Of a stretch of DNA of 64,000 bases, positions 30,804 through 39,337 are shown in pieces. The stretch covers positions 35,664-99,663 of the forward strand of contig JABLUY010000138.1 in the NCBI GenBank assembly GCA_013306675.1. The letters run 5' to 3'. The position numbers and the translations under genes were made by a program. Below the pieces are notes generated by a model, which saw nothing but the letters and a program-made list of their open reading frames with translations, was not told where the DNA came from and did no database searches. This DNA comes from Thraustochytrium sp. TN22. Its lineage: Eukaryota > Sar > Bigyra > Thraustochytrida > Thraustochytriidae. The first letter of the stretch is position 1. Each line of letters starts with the position of its first letter.

Positions 30804-31450
30804 CCTGGCCGCCCGCGCGCCGCCGCGCGCGCCGGCCCGGCTTGCGCTGCTCCAGCTCGCGCGCTCGGGCTCTGCCTTGGGGCGTCGCGCCGCGCCGCGC
30901 TGGAGCGCCCAGTGCCTGCAGTGCCTGCGCTGCGTGTGGCCCGGGTCCACGCCGCCGTGGTTCCATGAAGTCTGCGCATGCCAATGCACGAGGTCTGCGC
31001 ACCAAGTCTGCCATCGCGCAGACTTCACGGAGTCTCTCAGGTACTACACGAGCGAAGCGTGCACGGCACGGCACGGCGGCGACGAGGTATCGACGCGTAT
31101 CGACGGTGGCTTCTTGGCCGTATGGGAGACCTGGCCTCACCGGCATGGTGCCTGATGTAAGACTGGTACCATCCCTTGCGAAGCGGCGGGTCTTGGCGCC
31201 GTCTTCTTCGTTCTTGACGAGAGCCTGGCGCGCCACACGGCAGGCCCGGCCCATGTGCGATGCTCTGCGATAGTAATATAGCGGTCTCACGATCCGAGTC
31301 CGAGGCACGATGATCAATGACATGGTACACACCCTAGGGTGCCCACAGGCCAAAAGCGAACCAACGTCAAAGTTCAACTCACAGTCAGGCGCGCTTGGCT
31401 CAAGCAACTTGAAGAGAGCCTGAGCGCAAGATTGCTTTGCGTTGCCTGGA
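30804..31450. other. Divergent intergenic region between folate synthase and coiled-coil gene
   Basis: 647 bases serving as the upstream region of both flanking genes. It contains CGAGTCCGAG near 31287-31300. No gene of its own; the long plus-strand frame running through here is antisense to the folate synthase. Confidence 0.6.
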
Positions 31451-32782
31451 ATGACGGCGGTTGCGCAGCGCGCGCGGCTGACGCGGCGGACGCTGCGGCG
31501 AGAGTTGGCGCGCGAGCAGGCGGCGCTGGCCGGGGTCGATGGCGACGCCTTGGAGAACGACTCGGACGCCGAGGAGCGCGCGCAGAGACACGCGGCCAAG
31601 GCGGCGGCGGCGCTGCGGCAGACGCAGCGAGCGCTACGCGCGAGGTCAACTGCGCATGAACGCGCCGGCATGCTGGCGGCCAAGGCGCAGGCCAAGGCCC
31701 AGCAGCGCCAGCAGGAGGAGCTGGATGCCGAGGTTCGCGCGAGCCTGCGCAGAATGCGGTCGCTGCGGAGGGCGCGCTCGCGGCAGGAGGAGCTGCGCAG
31801 GTCGATCCAGGAGCTCAAAAAGCGCGTCAAGGCGCACATGGGTGACCCGCTGGCGCAAAAGGTGGTGGAATGGAGCCAGCGCCGCGACGTGCTCAAGGCG
31901 CGGCACGAGGAGTTGAGCAAGGAGCTCGCGAGCCTGAACCAGGGCCCGGCCCAGCTCGAGGGGCTCCGTGCCTCACTGCAAGAGCGCACGGCCCGCGAGG
32001 AGGAGCTCGTGCGCTATGAGGACCATCTCCGGGCGCGGATCGCGCTGGCGCAGCGCGCGGTTCGCCGCACGGCCTTTGGCGCGAGCGTGTGCCGGCGGCG
32101 CGTCGCCGTTGCAGGCTCGGTCTTTGAAGTCTTGGAGCCGCCGCCACCCATGGCACTGCCGTCTACGACCACCTGCACCGACGAGCCCGAGGATGGGGAC
32201 CAGGGCGGTGTTGCCGACGACGACACGCGGGCTCCGGCGGGCAGCAAGAGCAGGCTCGTGCCTGGCGAGGAGATCGGCGCCCCGTGGCGGCGGGAGTTGG
32301 CGGCGCCTATCATGCAGCTGCGAAATGTGCTGGAGTCCGCGATGGCCTCGTATTTCTGGGTCAAAGAGGCGACGCGGTGTCCGCTCTGTACGGTGCCGTG
32401 CGCCTCACTCTTTGTGTCGAAGCGGACCGGGCGGTTCGCGTGCGCAAACTGCGTGCGCGTGCACGCCAAGAGCCTGCAGCCGTGCTTCGAGGACCCAAAC
32501 TACGATTCCATCACCGCCCGACTGAACATGAATATTGCCTTTGAGGCTGCTGTGGAGGCCGTGCTGCGCGTGTTGCGGGAGGACCTGGAGTGCGTACTCA
32601 ACGAGCCACTCGCGGAGCTGCGCACGCGCTTCCGCCTGCACACCAAGCTCCTCCGTCTGCAGCCAGTGAATGGTCAAAAGTCTGGGCGGAGCGCCGAGGA
32701 GGCCGCGCTGCGCATTGGGATGATCTGGCGCGAGCGTGCGCGGCGAAGCGCGCTCGCCCGCCGCGGCAGTACACTACCTTAG
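31451..32782 (+). CDS. Unknown coiled-coil protein with a CxxC...CxxC zinc-ribbon-like segment
   Basis: 443 residues from the ATG at 31451 (MTAVAQRARLTRRTLRREL). The first 210 residues are almost wholly charged helix (Arg, Glu, Gln, Ala, Leu) and should form a long coiled coil. A Pro/acidic linker follows at about 235-275. Then comes a conserved-looking globular part with two CxxC pairs (CPLC and, about 24 residues on, CANC) flanked by ATRCPLCTVPCASLFVSKRT, which could bind one zinc ion. The last 90 residues are helical again. I do not recognise the family. The architecture recalls adaptor proteins with a coiled coil plus small zinc-binding module, but nothing identifies a partner or process. 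Confidence 0.62.
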   Translation: MTAVAQRARLTRRTLRRELAREQAALAGVDGDALENDSDAEERAQRHAAKAAAALRQTQRALRARSTAHERAGMLAAKAQAKAQQRQQEELDAEVRASLRRMRSLRRARSRQEELRRSIQELKKRVKAHMGDPLAQKVVEWSQRRDVLKARHEELSKELASLNQGPAQLEGLRASLQERTAREEELVRYEDHLRARIALAQRAVRRTAFGASVCRRRVAVAGSVFEVLEPPPPMALPSTTTCTDEPEDGDQGGVADDDTRAPAGSKSRLVPGEEIGAPWRRELAAPIMQLRNVLESAMASYFWVKEATRCPLCTVPCASLFVSKRTGRFACANCVRVHAKSLQPCFEDPNYDSITARLNMNIAFEAAVEAVLRVLREDLECVLNEPLAELRTRFRLHTKLLRLQPVNGQKSGRSAEEAALRIGMIWRERARRSALARRGSTLP

Positions 32783-32899
32783 ACAGTAGGCCTAGGCCTG
32801 TAGGTAGCAGATAATAATGAGGATGGTGAATGAATTATCGCTCCGTCGCTGCTGTAGCCAAGCCTAGGCCTAGGCCCTAGAGGTGCTGACTCCGCTGAG

Positions 32900-34165
32900 T
32901 CAGGGCAGGGCGATGGCCGTGAGGCGAAGGCGGGCGTAGTCGAGATAGTCAAAGTCGATGGGCGAGTAAAGCGCCTGGATCAGCGCCCAGAGGCCCCAGA
33001 AGAAGTGCGAGGACTCGGCGAAGCGGTCGACCCAGGCGACGGTGGCGTCCCAAAAGGCGGCGGCGAAGCCGGCGTCGCCATCGAGGTGCGCCTTGAGCTT
33101 GGCGAGGCCCTCGTCGCCACGCTTGGCGCCGGCAGCAATGTAGAACTCCATGAAGCTGCGCTGGCGCGAGGCGTCCGGGTACCAGCGCTTGAGGTCGAAG
33201 TCGAAGCCGGCGTACTCACAAAAGTGGTTGGCGAAGTCGAAGCCACGAAAGTTGTATTTGCCGTACTCGAAGTCGATGAACTGCATGCGCGGCTCCGGCA
33301 CGTCGACGTAGAGCACGTTGCCGGCCAGCAGGTCATTGTGGCAAAGGCGCACGGCGAAGAGGAAGCGAAGCGCCTCGCGCTCCGCCTCGCTGCGGCCCTT
33401 GGCGTCCACCAGGTCGCGGCCGTAGCCGTTGCGCGCCGACGGCAGCTCGGACTCGAGCTGCGCAAGGCGCTTGCGCAGCGCTGGCAGGCGCAGCTTGTCA
33501 AGCTTGGCCTGCTTCTCGGGCGCCTGGGGGAAGGCGATGCCGCGCGTCATGGACTCGAACTTGTGCAGGAAGGACCACAGCTGCGGCCCGTGCGGCAGCG
33601 CGACCTCGATGTCGTGCAGGCGCGCCATCTCCTGCGCAATGAGCTTGCAGTAGTCCACCGGCGTGCGCTGGCCCATCTCCTCGGGCGAGACGGACTTGCT
33701 GGGGATGTAAGACTCCACACGGCCATTTTGAAAGAGGCCCAGCAGGCGCGGTCCGAAGCCCACCTCGCCCAGCACGTGGAAGACGAGCGACTCCACGGAC
33801 CTGTCAATCAGCAGCTCCGTGTTGCGGCCGTACAGGCGCACGAGCGCGGCTGCGCCGCTCGAAGCATCCGTGAGCAGGTACAGCTGGTTGGTGATACCGC
33901 CCTGCAGCGTCTTGACGTGGATCTGCGCGCGGCGCTCGAGCGAGAAGCCCTCCACCAGCTCGCACACCACGCGGATGCAGCCCTCCTCGCGCGCCTTGGG
34001 CTCCTCCTCCTCCACGCGCAGCGCCAGCTGCTTCGGCTTGGAGTACCCGCGCAGCAGCGCTTCTTGCTGCGCCGCCGCGCGCCCTTCGGCCGCCTTCGAC
34101 CGCGACCACGCCAGCGTCACCACGGCCGCAACCGCGGCGGCAGCCGCCGCCTGCCAGGTCGCCAT
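32900..34165 (-). CDS. Choline/ethanolamine kinase (probably ethanolamine kinase), membrane-anchored
   Basis: A 421-residue kinase catalysing the first step of the CDP-ethanolamine/CDP-choline (Kennedy) pathway. The N-terminal ATG at 34165 is followed by a hydrophobic helix (AAAAAAVAAVVTLAW), so the enzyme may be membrane-tethered, which is unusual for this normally soluble family. GGITNQLY forms the nucleotide-binding loop. Brenner's motif is HNDLLAGNVL (catalytic Asp278). The choline-kinase motif is FIDFEYGKYNFRGFDFANHF, followed by EYAGFD. VESYIPSKSVSPEEM and the C-terminal SHFFWGLWALIQA resemble ethanolamine kinases more than choline kinases. Substrate preference is inferred. Confidence 0.88.
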   Translation of the reverse strand: MATWQAAAAAAVAAVVTLAWSRSKAAEGRAAAQQEALLRGYSKPKQLALRVEEEEPKAREEGCIRVVCELVEGFSLERRAQIHVKTLQGGITNQLYLLTDASSGAAALVRLYGRNTELLIDRSVESLVFHVLGEVGFGPRLLGLFQNGRVESYIPSKSVSPEEMGQRTPVDYCKLIAQEMARLHDIEVALPHGPQLWSFLHKFESMTRGIAFPQAPEKQAKLDKLRLPALRKRLAQLESELPSARNGYGRDLVDAKGRSEAEREALRFLFAVRLCHNDLLAGNVLYVDVPEPRMQFIDFEYGKYNFRGFDFANHFCEYAGFDFDLKRWYPDASRQRSFMEFYIAAGAKRGDEGLAKLKAHLDGDAGFAAAFWDATVAWVDRFAESSHFFWGLWALIQALYSPIDFDYLDYARLRLTAIALP

Positions 34166-35047
34166 GCTCGCCGCCGCCGCGCCGCCTCGCGAGGGCGTCG
34201 TCTAGTTACGCCGCCGCCGCGCGCCGCCCGAGCGTCGTGCAGCCTCAGAAGCAGCAGCAGCAGCAGCAGCAGCAGCGCAGCAGGAGCAGCGCGTGAATGG
34301 ACGTCAGGATCTAGCGCAGGCAAGACGGACGCCGACAGACGCCGCCGCGCCGCCGCGAGCCCTCGCGAGCCCTCGCGCCGCCGCGAGCCGCGCCGCGCCG
34401 CCGCGCCCCTTCGTTGCTGGTCTGCTTGGAGCCGCGAGCTGGGACCTTTGATGGGCGACGCCCGTACTCTGCGTCGCCATGCCGCGCACCACAAGAAACG
34501 CGCGCCGCTAGGCTAGCACTGGCACGCGCGGTCGCTGCAGCCTCGGCCGCGAGCCCCGCTCGGCGGCGGCGAGGCCGTGAGTTTGCATCGATGGGGTCCG
34601 GGCGCTCGGCTAACTCGGCTGACTCGGAGCCCAGCGCTCCGTCGCAAGGTCGAGCCTGGGCGCGGACACGCTGCGGCTGCGGTCGGACGATCGTGATCCA
34701 GCTAAGAAGCAAGGCGGTGGTGGCCTGGCTTGCACTTAACTTTAACGAGCAACCAACTGCAGCGAGCTAGCTAGGCTAGTTACACTGCACTGCACGACAG
34801 AGAGCCTGAGCTCCCCCATGGCGGGCACAAAGCGAAGTTGCTCACACAGAGCGAAGTTGCTCAAGCAGAGCAGAGACAAGAGGAAACAGACGGATGGATG
34901 CTTGGATTTGGCCATGAGGCTTCTTCAGTGATCCATCTATGAGGACAGTCGGGCGGCGAGCGACCCCGGGCCCACCCCGAAGCGACGCGCGGAGAGCGAT
35001 GATGCGAGTGCGCGATGCGCAGAGACGACGACGATTCGAGAGCACGC
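34166..35047. other. Intergenic region, kinase leader to serine dehydratase 3' end
   Basis: No gene seen. It includes an (AGC)n run at 34250-34276, GCC/GAGCC repeats at 34355-34410 and CTAGCTAGGCTAG near 34768-34780. Confidence 0.55.
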
Positions 35048-36613
35048 TTAGCAAGCCGGGGAGGAGCGGGAGATCTTGGAGGCGAGGGCGAGGCCGCCGA
35101 GGGCCGTCTCCTTGTACTCCTCCTTCATGTCGTTGCCGATCTGGCGCATGACCTCGACAACGGTGTCAAAGGAGATGTGATGGGTCTCGTCGGCCGAGAC
35201 GATGGCGAGAGCGGCGGCGTTCATGGCCTTGGTGGCGCCCATGGCGTTGCGCTCGATGCAGGGGATCTGGACGAGGCCGTCAATGGGGTCGCAGGTGAGG
35301 CCAAGCGAGTGCTCCATGGCAATCTCGGCGGCGTTCTCCACCTGGCCCGGGGTGCCACCGAGGCAGGCGGCGAGGCCGGCGGCGGCCATGGAACTGGCGA
35401 CGCCGACCTCGCCCTGGCAGCCAGCCTCGGCGCCAGAGATGGAGGCGTTCTGCTTGAAGAGGGCGCCGATGGCGGCAGCGGTGAGCAGGAAGCGGCGCGG
35501 CGCCTCAACCATGGCATGGTCGTAGTCGGAGTAGAGGGTGTTGAGCTGGCGCACGGTGCGGTAGTTGAGGAGGTCGGTGACGAGGTGCTTGATGCAGGCC
35601 GGGATGATGCCGCTGGCGCCGTTGGTGGGCGCCGTGACGATCTGCGACCAGCCGCCGGCGTTCTCCTCGTTGACGGCGATGGCGTACATGGACAGCTTGG
35701 ACATGCCGTTGAGCATGGGCATGTAGGAGGCGTCGGCCGAGGGCAGCGAGTTGCTGCGCGCGAAGCGCTTCTCCTTCTCGTAGAGCTTGGGCGCGCGGCG
35801 CTTGACCTCGAGGCGGCCCGGCAGGTTGGGCTCCTTGCTGGTGAGGCCGCGATCCACGCAGCCGCTCATGACCTCCCAGATGCGATCCAGCTTGGCGTCG
35901 ATCTCCTCGTCCGTGTAGCCCTTGTGGCGCTCGTTGTGGCGCATGACCGAGGCAATGTCGCACTCGTTCTGGGCGCAGATCTGCAGGAGGTCCTTCATGG
36001 TCTTGAAGTGCCAGTCGAGCTCCTTGGAGGCCTTCTCCTCCTTGAGCTCCTCCTTGGAGGCGTGCATCTCCTCGAGCGTGCGGATGAAGCCGCCGCCGAT
36101 GCTAAAGTAGGTCTTCTCCAGCACCACGCCCTCGCCGTGCGTGCCGAGCGCGCGCAGCGTCATGGCGTTGGAGTGCTCCTTCTTGCGCTCGAAGCTCCAC
36201 ACGATGTGCTCGTTCTCCGAGAACGGCACGGGCCGCTCGTTGCCCAGCTGCAGCATGCGCTCGCGCGAGATGCGGCCCAGCACCTCCTCGGCGCCCGTGA
36301 CGGCGTCCGGCGCCATGCCGCTCAGGCCCAGCAGGCACGCCTGGTCCGTCGCGTGGCCCTTGCCGGTGAGCGACAGCGACCCGAACAGGTGCACCTCCAG
36401 GCGGTCCACGTTGTTCAGGAGCTCCCTGTCGCGCAGCTCCTGCACGAAGTCGTTGCACGCCTTCATCGGCCCCACCGTGTGCGAGGACGACGGGCCCACG
36501 CCGATCTTGAACAGCTCGAACGTCGACGTCGTCACGCTGCGCCGCGCCAGCGACGCCCACGCCGCCGGCGCCGCCGCGCGCGCGCGCCGCAGCTGCTTCA
36601 GCTGCTGCATCAT
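35048..36613 (-). CDS. Iron-sulfur L-serine dehydratase (bacterial SdaA type), probably mitochondrial
   Basis: 521 residues. The enzyme deaminates L-serine to pyruvate and ammonia with a [4Fe-4S] cluster rather than PLP. The start is the ATG-ATG at 36613/36610. The first 30 residues (QQLKQLRRARAAAPAAWASL) are basic and free of acids, a good mitochondrial presequence. The beta domain follows with FKIGVGPSSSHTVGPMKA and ends near FSIGGGFI. The alpha domain contains APTNGASGIIPAC, GAEAGCQGEVG and GLTCDPIDGLVQIPC. Cys399, Cys441 and Cys452, spaced 42 and 11 apart, match the cluster ligands of single-chain bacterial enzymes. Animals and plants use PLP enzymes instead, so this gene may descend from a bacterial or organellar source. 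Confidence 0.93.
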   Translation of the reverse strand: MMQQLKQLRRARAAAPAAWASLARRSVTTSTFELFKIGVGPSSSHTVGPMKACNDFVQELRDRELLNNVDRLEVHLFGSLSLTGKGHATDQACLLGLSGMAPDAVTGAEEVLGRISRERMLQLGNERPVPFSENEHIVWSFERKKEHSNAMTLRALGTHGEGVVLEKTYFSIGGGFIRTLEEMHASKEELKEEKASKELDWHFKTMKDLLQICAQNECDIASVMRHNERHKGYTDEEIDAKLDRIWEVMSGCVDRGLTSKEPNLPGRLEVKRRAPKLYEKEKRFARSNSLPSADASYMPMLNGMSKLSMYAIAVNEENAGGWSQIVTAPTNGASGIIPACIKHLVTDLLNYRTVRQLNTLYSDYDHAMVEAPRRFLLTAAAIGALFKQNASISGAEAGCQGEVGVASSMAAAGLAACLGGTPGQVENAAEIAMEHSLGLTCDPIDGLVQIPCIERNAMGATKAMNAAALAIVSADETHHISFDTVVEVMRQIGNDMKEEYKETALGGLALASKISRSSPAC

Positions 36614-37580
36614 CCTTCTCCTGGCCCTGCCTCCCGGTTCTGCAGTTCTGCGCCGCCTTCGCAAGCAAGAGCGCGCGCGACAACCAGCCAGCCGGCCAGC
36701 GAGCGAGCGAGCGCCGGCGGGAGGGCGGCGGAGCGAGTCTGCCTGCCGCGAGGCCGCCGCGGAAGCCGCCCGTGCGCGTCGGGTCCGGCGGAGACGAGCT
36801 GCGCCCGCCGCTCCACTGCGCGCCCTCCTGGTTGACTTCGCCGCTTTTCTCCCAGTCCCAACGCCGCGGTCCGAGGAGGGAGTCCTGGTAGTCTAGGAGT
36901 CTAAGGAGCTACCCGGTCTTTTCGCGCTCCAAGCCGGACTCGGACGACTCGGAGCGCGCGTGCACTGGCAGCCAGAAAAAGAAGGCAATCAACTTGAAGG
37001 CAAGCAACTTGAAGGCAAGCAAGCCTGGGCAAACACGCAGGCGCGGGCAGGACCCGCAGGAACTGCAGCAGCCTGGGCTGCAAACAGGGCGACACCAGCA
37101 CCGCCTTCAGGTTCTTGGAGAAGGACCACTGCAGCTTTTACCGCGCGCGAACGGGTTCTGCGCGGTGCCGGCGAGACGCTCGCCGGGATCGAGCGGGGGC
37201 GTGGCTGGTGGCCCGGCGGGCTCAGGATGCCTGGCTGGTCGGCCTGGAGCGCTGGAGCGAGACCGCCAGGCAGGCAAGGAGGCAAGCAGGCAAACAGGCA
37301 GGGCCTGGCAGGCAGGCAGGCGAATGAGAATCAGCGCGGCACAACCTGACTGTGAGGAGCGAGCAAAGCAAAGCAGAGTAGCATTAGCGTTAGGCCCTAG
37401 CGCAGAGTAGAGCGCGGAATCTGCCAGTGGCAAAGGTGGTGGCGTGCGCCGCGGCGCGGTCGTCGGTCGCTTGCTGTGCGTCGTCGACCGACTCGTTCTA
37501 AGTCGACGGCTTGACCTGCTCCTGGCGCGAAATGACAAGCCTGGCTCGTTGGCAGACTGCCTGGGCTGCCTGTAATCTGA

Positions 37581-37606
37581 ATGGATGGATGGATGGATGG
37601 ATGGAG
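37581..37606. repeat. (GGAT)n microsatellite
   Basis: Six and a half uninterrupted tetranucleotide units in the spacer upstream of the P450 array. Confidence 0.9.
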
Positions 37607-38158
37607 GACATGACGGACATAGCTTGGGTTCATCTTTTACGAGTTCTTCCTGGTGAGGCTGCACGCCAGGTTGCGGCGGCTCTCGAACGACACCTCGATC
37701 GGTTAGAACGTAGCTCTGCTTGTCAGAGACCTGGCAGCCAGGCAGCCAGGCAGGCTGTCAGGCAGGCCACAGGCACCTCACCTGCCAGGCACAGGCGCGG
37801 GCGCTGACACTGGCACTGCCAGCACTGCCGGTGCCTGGCAGTGGCCGACGTGTCACGTGTAGACTCGGACATGGCCCTGCATTGGCAAGCTCATGCTTGA
37901 CTTGACGACTTGGGCAGCAACCTCTACTTTTTGAGGCTGCCGCTGCTGCGTGCACGAAGGAGTACCATAAGAATGGCAACGATTGAGATGAAAATTGCCG
38001 CGTCGTTTAGGCGCTCCGCTTGCGCTGCGATGGCCATGTTTACCCGAACGACCAGCCGAACCAAAGGGTGAAGAGCTAGACCGAGACCCATTCTGTGTCA
38101 CGGTTCGATGGTGCGCCGCCCCACGCCGCACGCCGCACTGCTTTGCTTTCTGCGTTGC

Positions 38159-38220
38159 TCCGCGGCGATTGAGACTCTCCGCGGTGATTGAGACTGCGTT
38201 GCTCCGCGGTGGTTGAGACT
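38159..38220. repeat. Three copies of an 18-bp unit (TCCGCGGYGRTTGAGACT)
   Basis: Copies lie at 38159-38176, 38178-38195 and 38203-38220, differing at two positions. The spacing is irregular, so this is not a simple slippage tract. Confidence 0.85.
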
Positions 38221-38460
38221 GCGCCGCCGCACGCAGCCGTAGTCCCACTTCGATTTCTGGTCTGCAGCGCTGGCGAGCGCGTTGGTCTTCTCGCGAGCTC
38301 TCCGAAGCCGAACGAGACTTGAACAAGCTGATGACGCGCCGCGAACGTTGCGAATCATCAGCTTCCCCCAACTGACCTTGCCGCTGCGACGATGATGTGC
38401 AGCGACGACACGTCGACGACACGGGTACCGGGTACCCCTCTGACAGCTAGCCTCGCTCGC

Positions 38461-38497
38461 GGGCGCTCGCGGGCGCTCGCGGGCGCTCGCGGGCGCT
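38461..38497. repeat. 10-bp tandem repeat (GGGCGCTCGC)
   Basis: Three perfect copies and a partial fourth in direct tandem, preceded by a partial copy. Confidence 0.9.
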
Positions 38498-38753
38498 GGG
38501 AGCAGCAGGACAGGACGCTCATCAGTGTAGAGCAGCGCGCTTCATGTCGTGATCAACGCACTTGCGCAGCGGCAACGCCTTGACGCGTACGCACGCGTAT
38601 CACGAGCGCGAGCGCGAGCGCGAGAACAAGAGCGAGAGCGAGAGCGACCAGCGCTGCGCCTGGCGCACTGGCGAGGCCCCACGTTACCACGACGCGAGAA
38701 TTCTCCAGCTCGCGGCGACCCTGCAAGAATCAGCTTCTCGAAGTTTGATCGTT

Positions 38754-38793
38754 CTCCGAGTCCGAGTCCGAGTCCGAGTCCGAGTCCGAGTCG
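38754..38793. repeat. (CCGAGT)n hexanucleotide array
   Basis: Six perfect hexamers and a partial one. The same CCGAGTC word recurs singly or doubled in other spacers, for example 552-565, 31287-31300, 41155-41170 and 47828-47850. Confidence 0.9.
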
Positions 38794-39337
38794 GTCCCGC
38801 CCGCGCAGTCATCATCATGGTCACTGCAAAAACAACACGAGGTGCGCACCTCAGCGGCACCTGGTCACCTCAAACCCTGAGCACATGCGCGGGCACACCC
38901 TGAGGGCCGCCGCCGCACTTGCGGCGACTCGACTCGGAGTCCAAAAGCCTTCGAGGTTCACCCACGACACGCAGGCTGCACTCGGCGGCAAAGCTAAGTT
39001 AGTTCCAGGACTGGCAAGCTGCGGCAAGCTGCGGCATGCGTCGGCGAGCAGTGCGCCTGCGCGCCCGCAAGGACGAGGCGCTTGCGACGGCTGACTCAAC
39101 ACGCTGGTCAGGCAGCCGTCCGACCGTCGGCGCGGCGCACTTTGGACCGCCAAAGGCTGCGCCAGGCGGCCGCAATCCGTCGCCCGAGAGCGCCCGTCAG
39201 AGTTGGGACTGCTCGTCCTCTGGCAGGATGAAGATTTGTCGTTGGGCGCAGGCCGCCCGGGCCGGCCAGCTCGGCAGCCAGGGCCTGGCTGATGCCGTGT
39301 GACAAAGCCGCAAAAGCTCGAGGAAGCGCAGGGACCG

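Larger units (their letters stand above)
36614..39337. other. Divergent intergenic region, serine dehydratase to P450 array
   Basis: 2.7 kb, the longest gene-free stretch. It is packed with simple repeats: (AGGC)-like runs near 37265-37325 and 37735-37770, (GGAT)n at 37581-37606, a three-copy 18-bp unit at 38159-38220, four 10-bp units at 38461-38497 and (CCGAGT)n at 38754-38793. Several open frames exist but none has a recognisable domain or a codon pattern distinct from the repeats. Confidence 0.55.

Noticed and set aside
29398-31155. 585-codon plus-strand frame opposite the folate synthase
   Set aside because: Ser/Ala/Arg-rich shadow of a well-identified gene with P-loop and Mur-ligase motifs on the other strand.
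37853-38422. 189-codon minus-strand frame in the spacer before the P450 array
   Set aside because: Ser/Arg-rich with sequence derived from the 18-bp repeats; no recognisable domain.
38461-38497. Regular 10-bp repeats considered as a CRISPR-like array
   Set aside because: Direct head-to-tail tandem without spacers, in a eukaryotic genome; a minisatellite.
38549-39094. 181-codon frame with Ser-Pro repeats upstream of P450-1
   Set aside because: The SPSPSP run is just the CCGAGT microsatellite in another frame; nothing else supports a gene.
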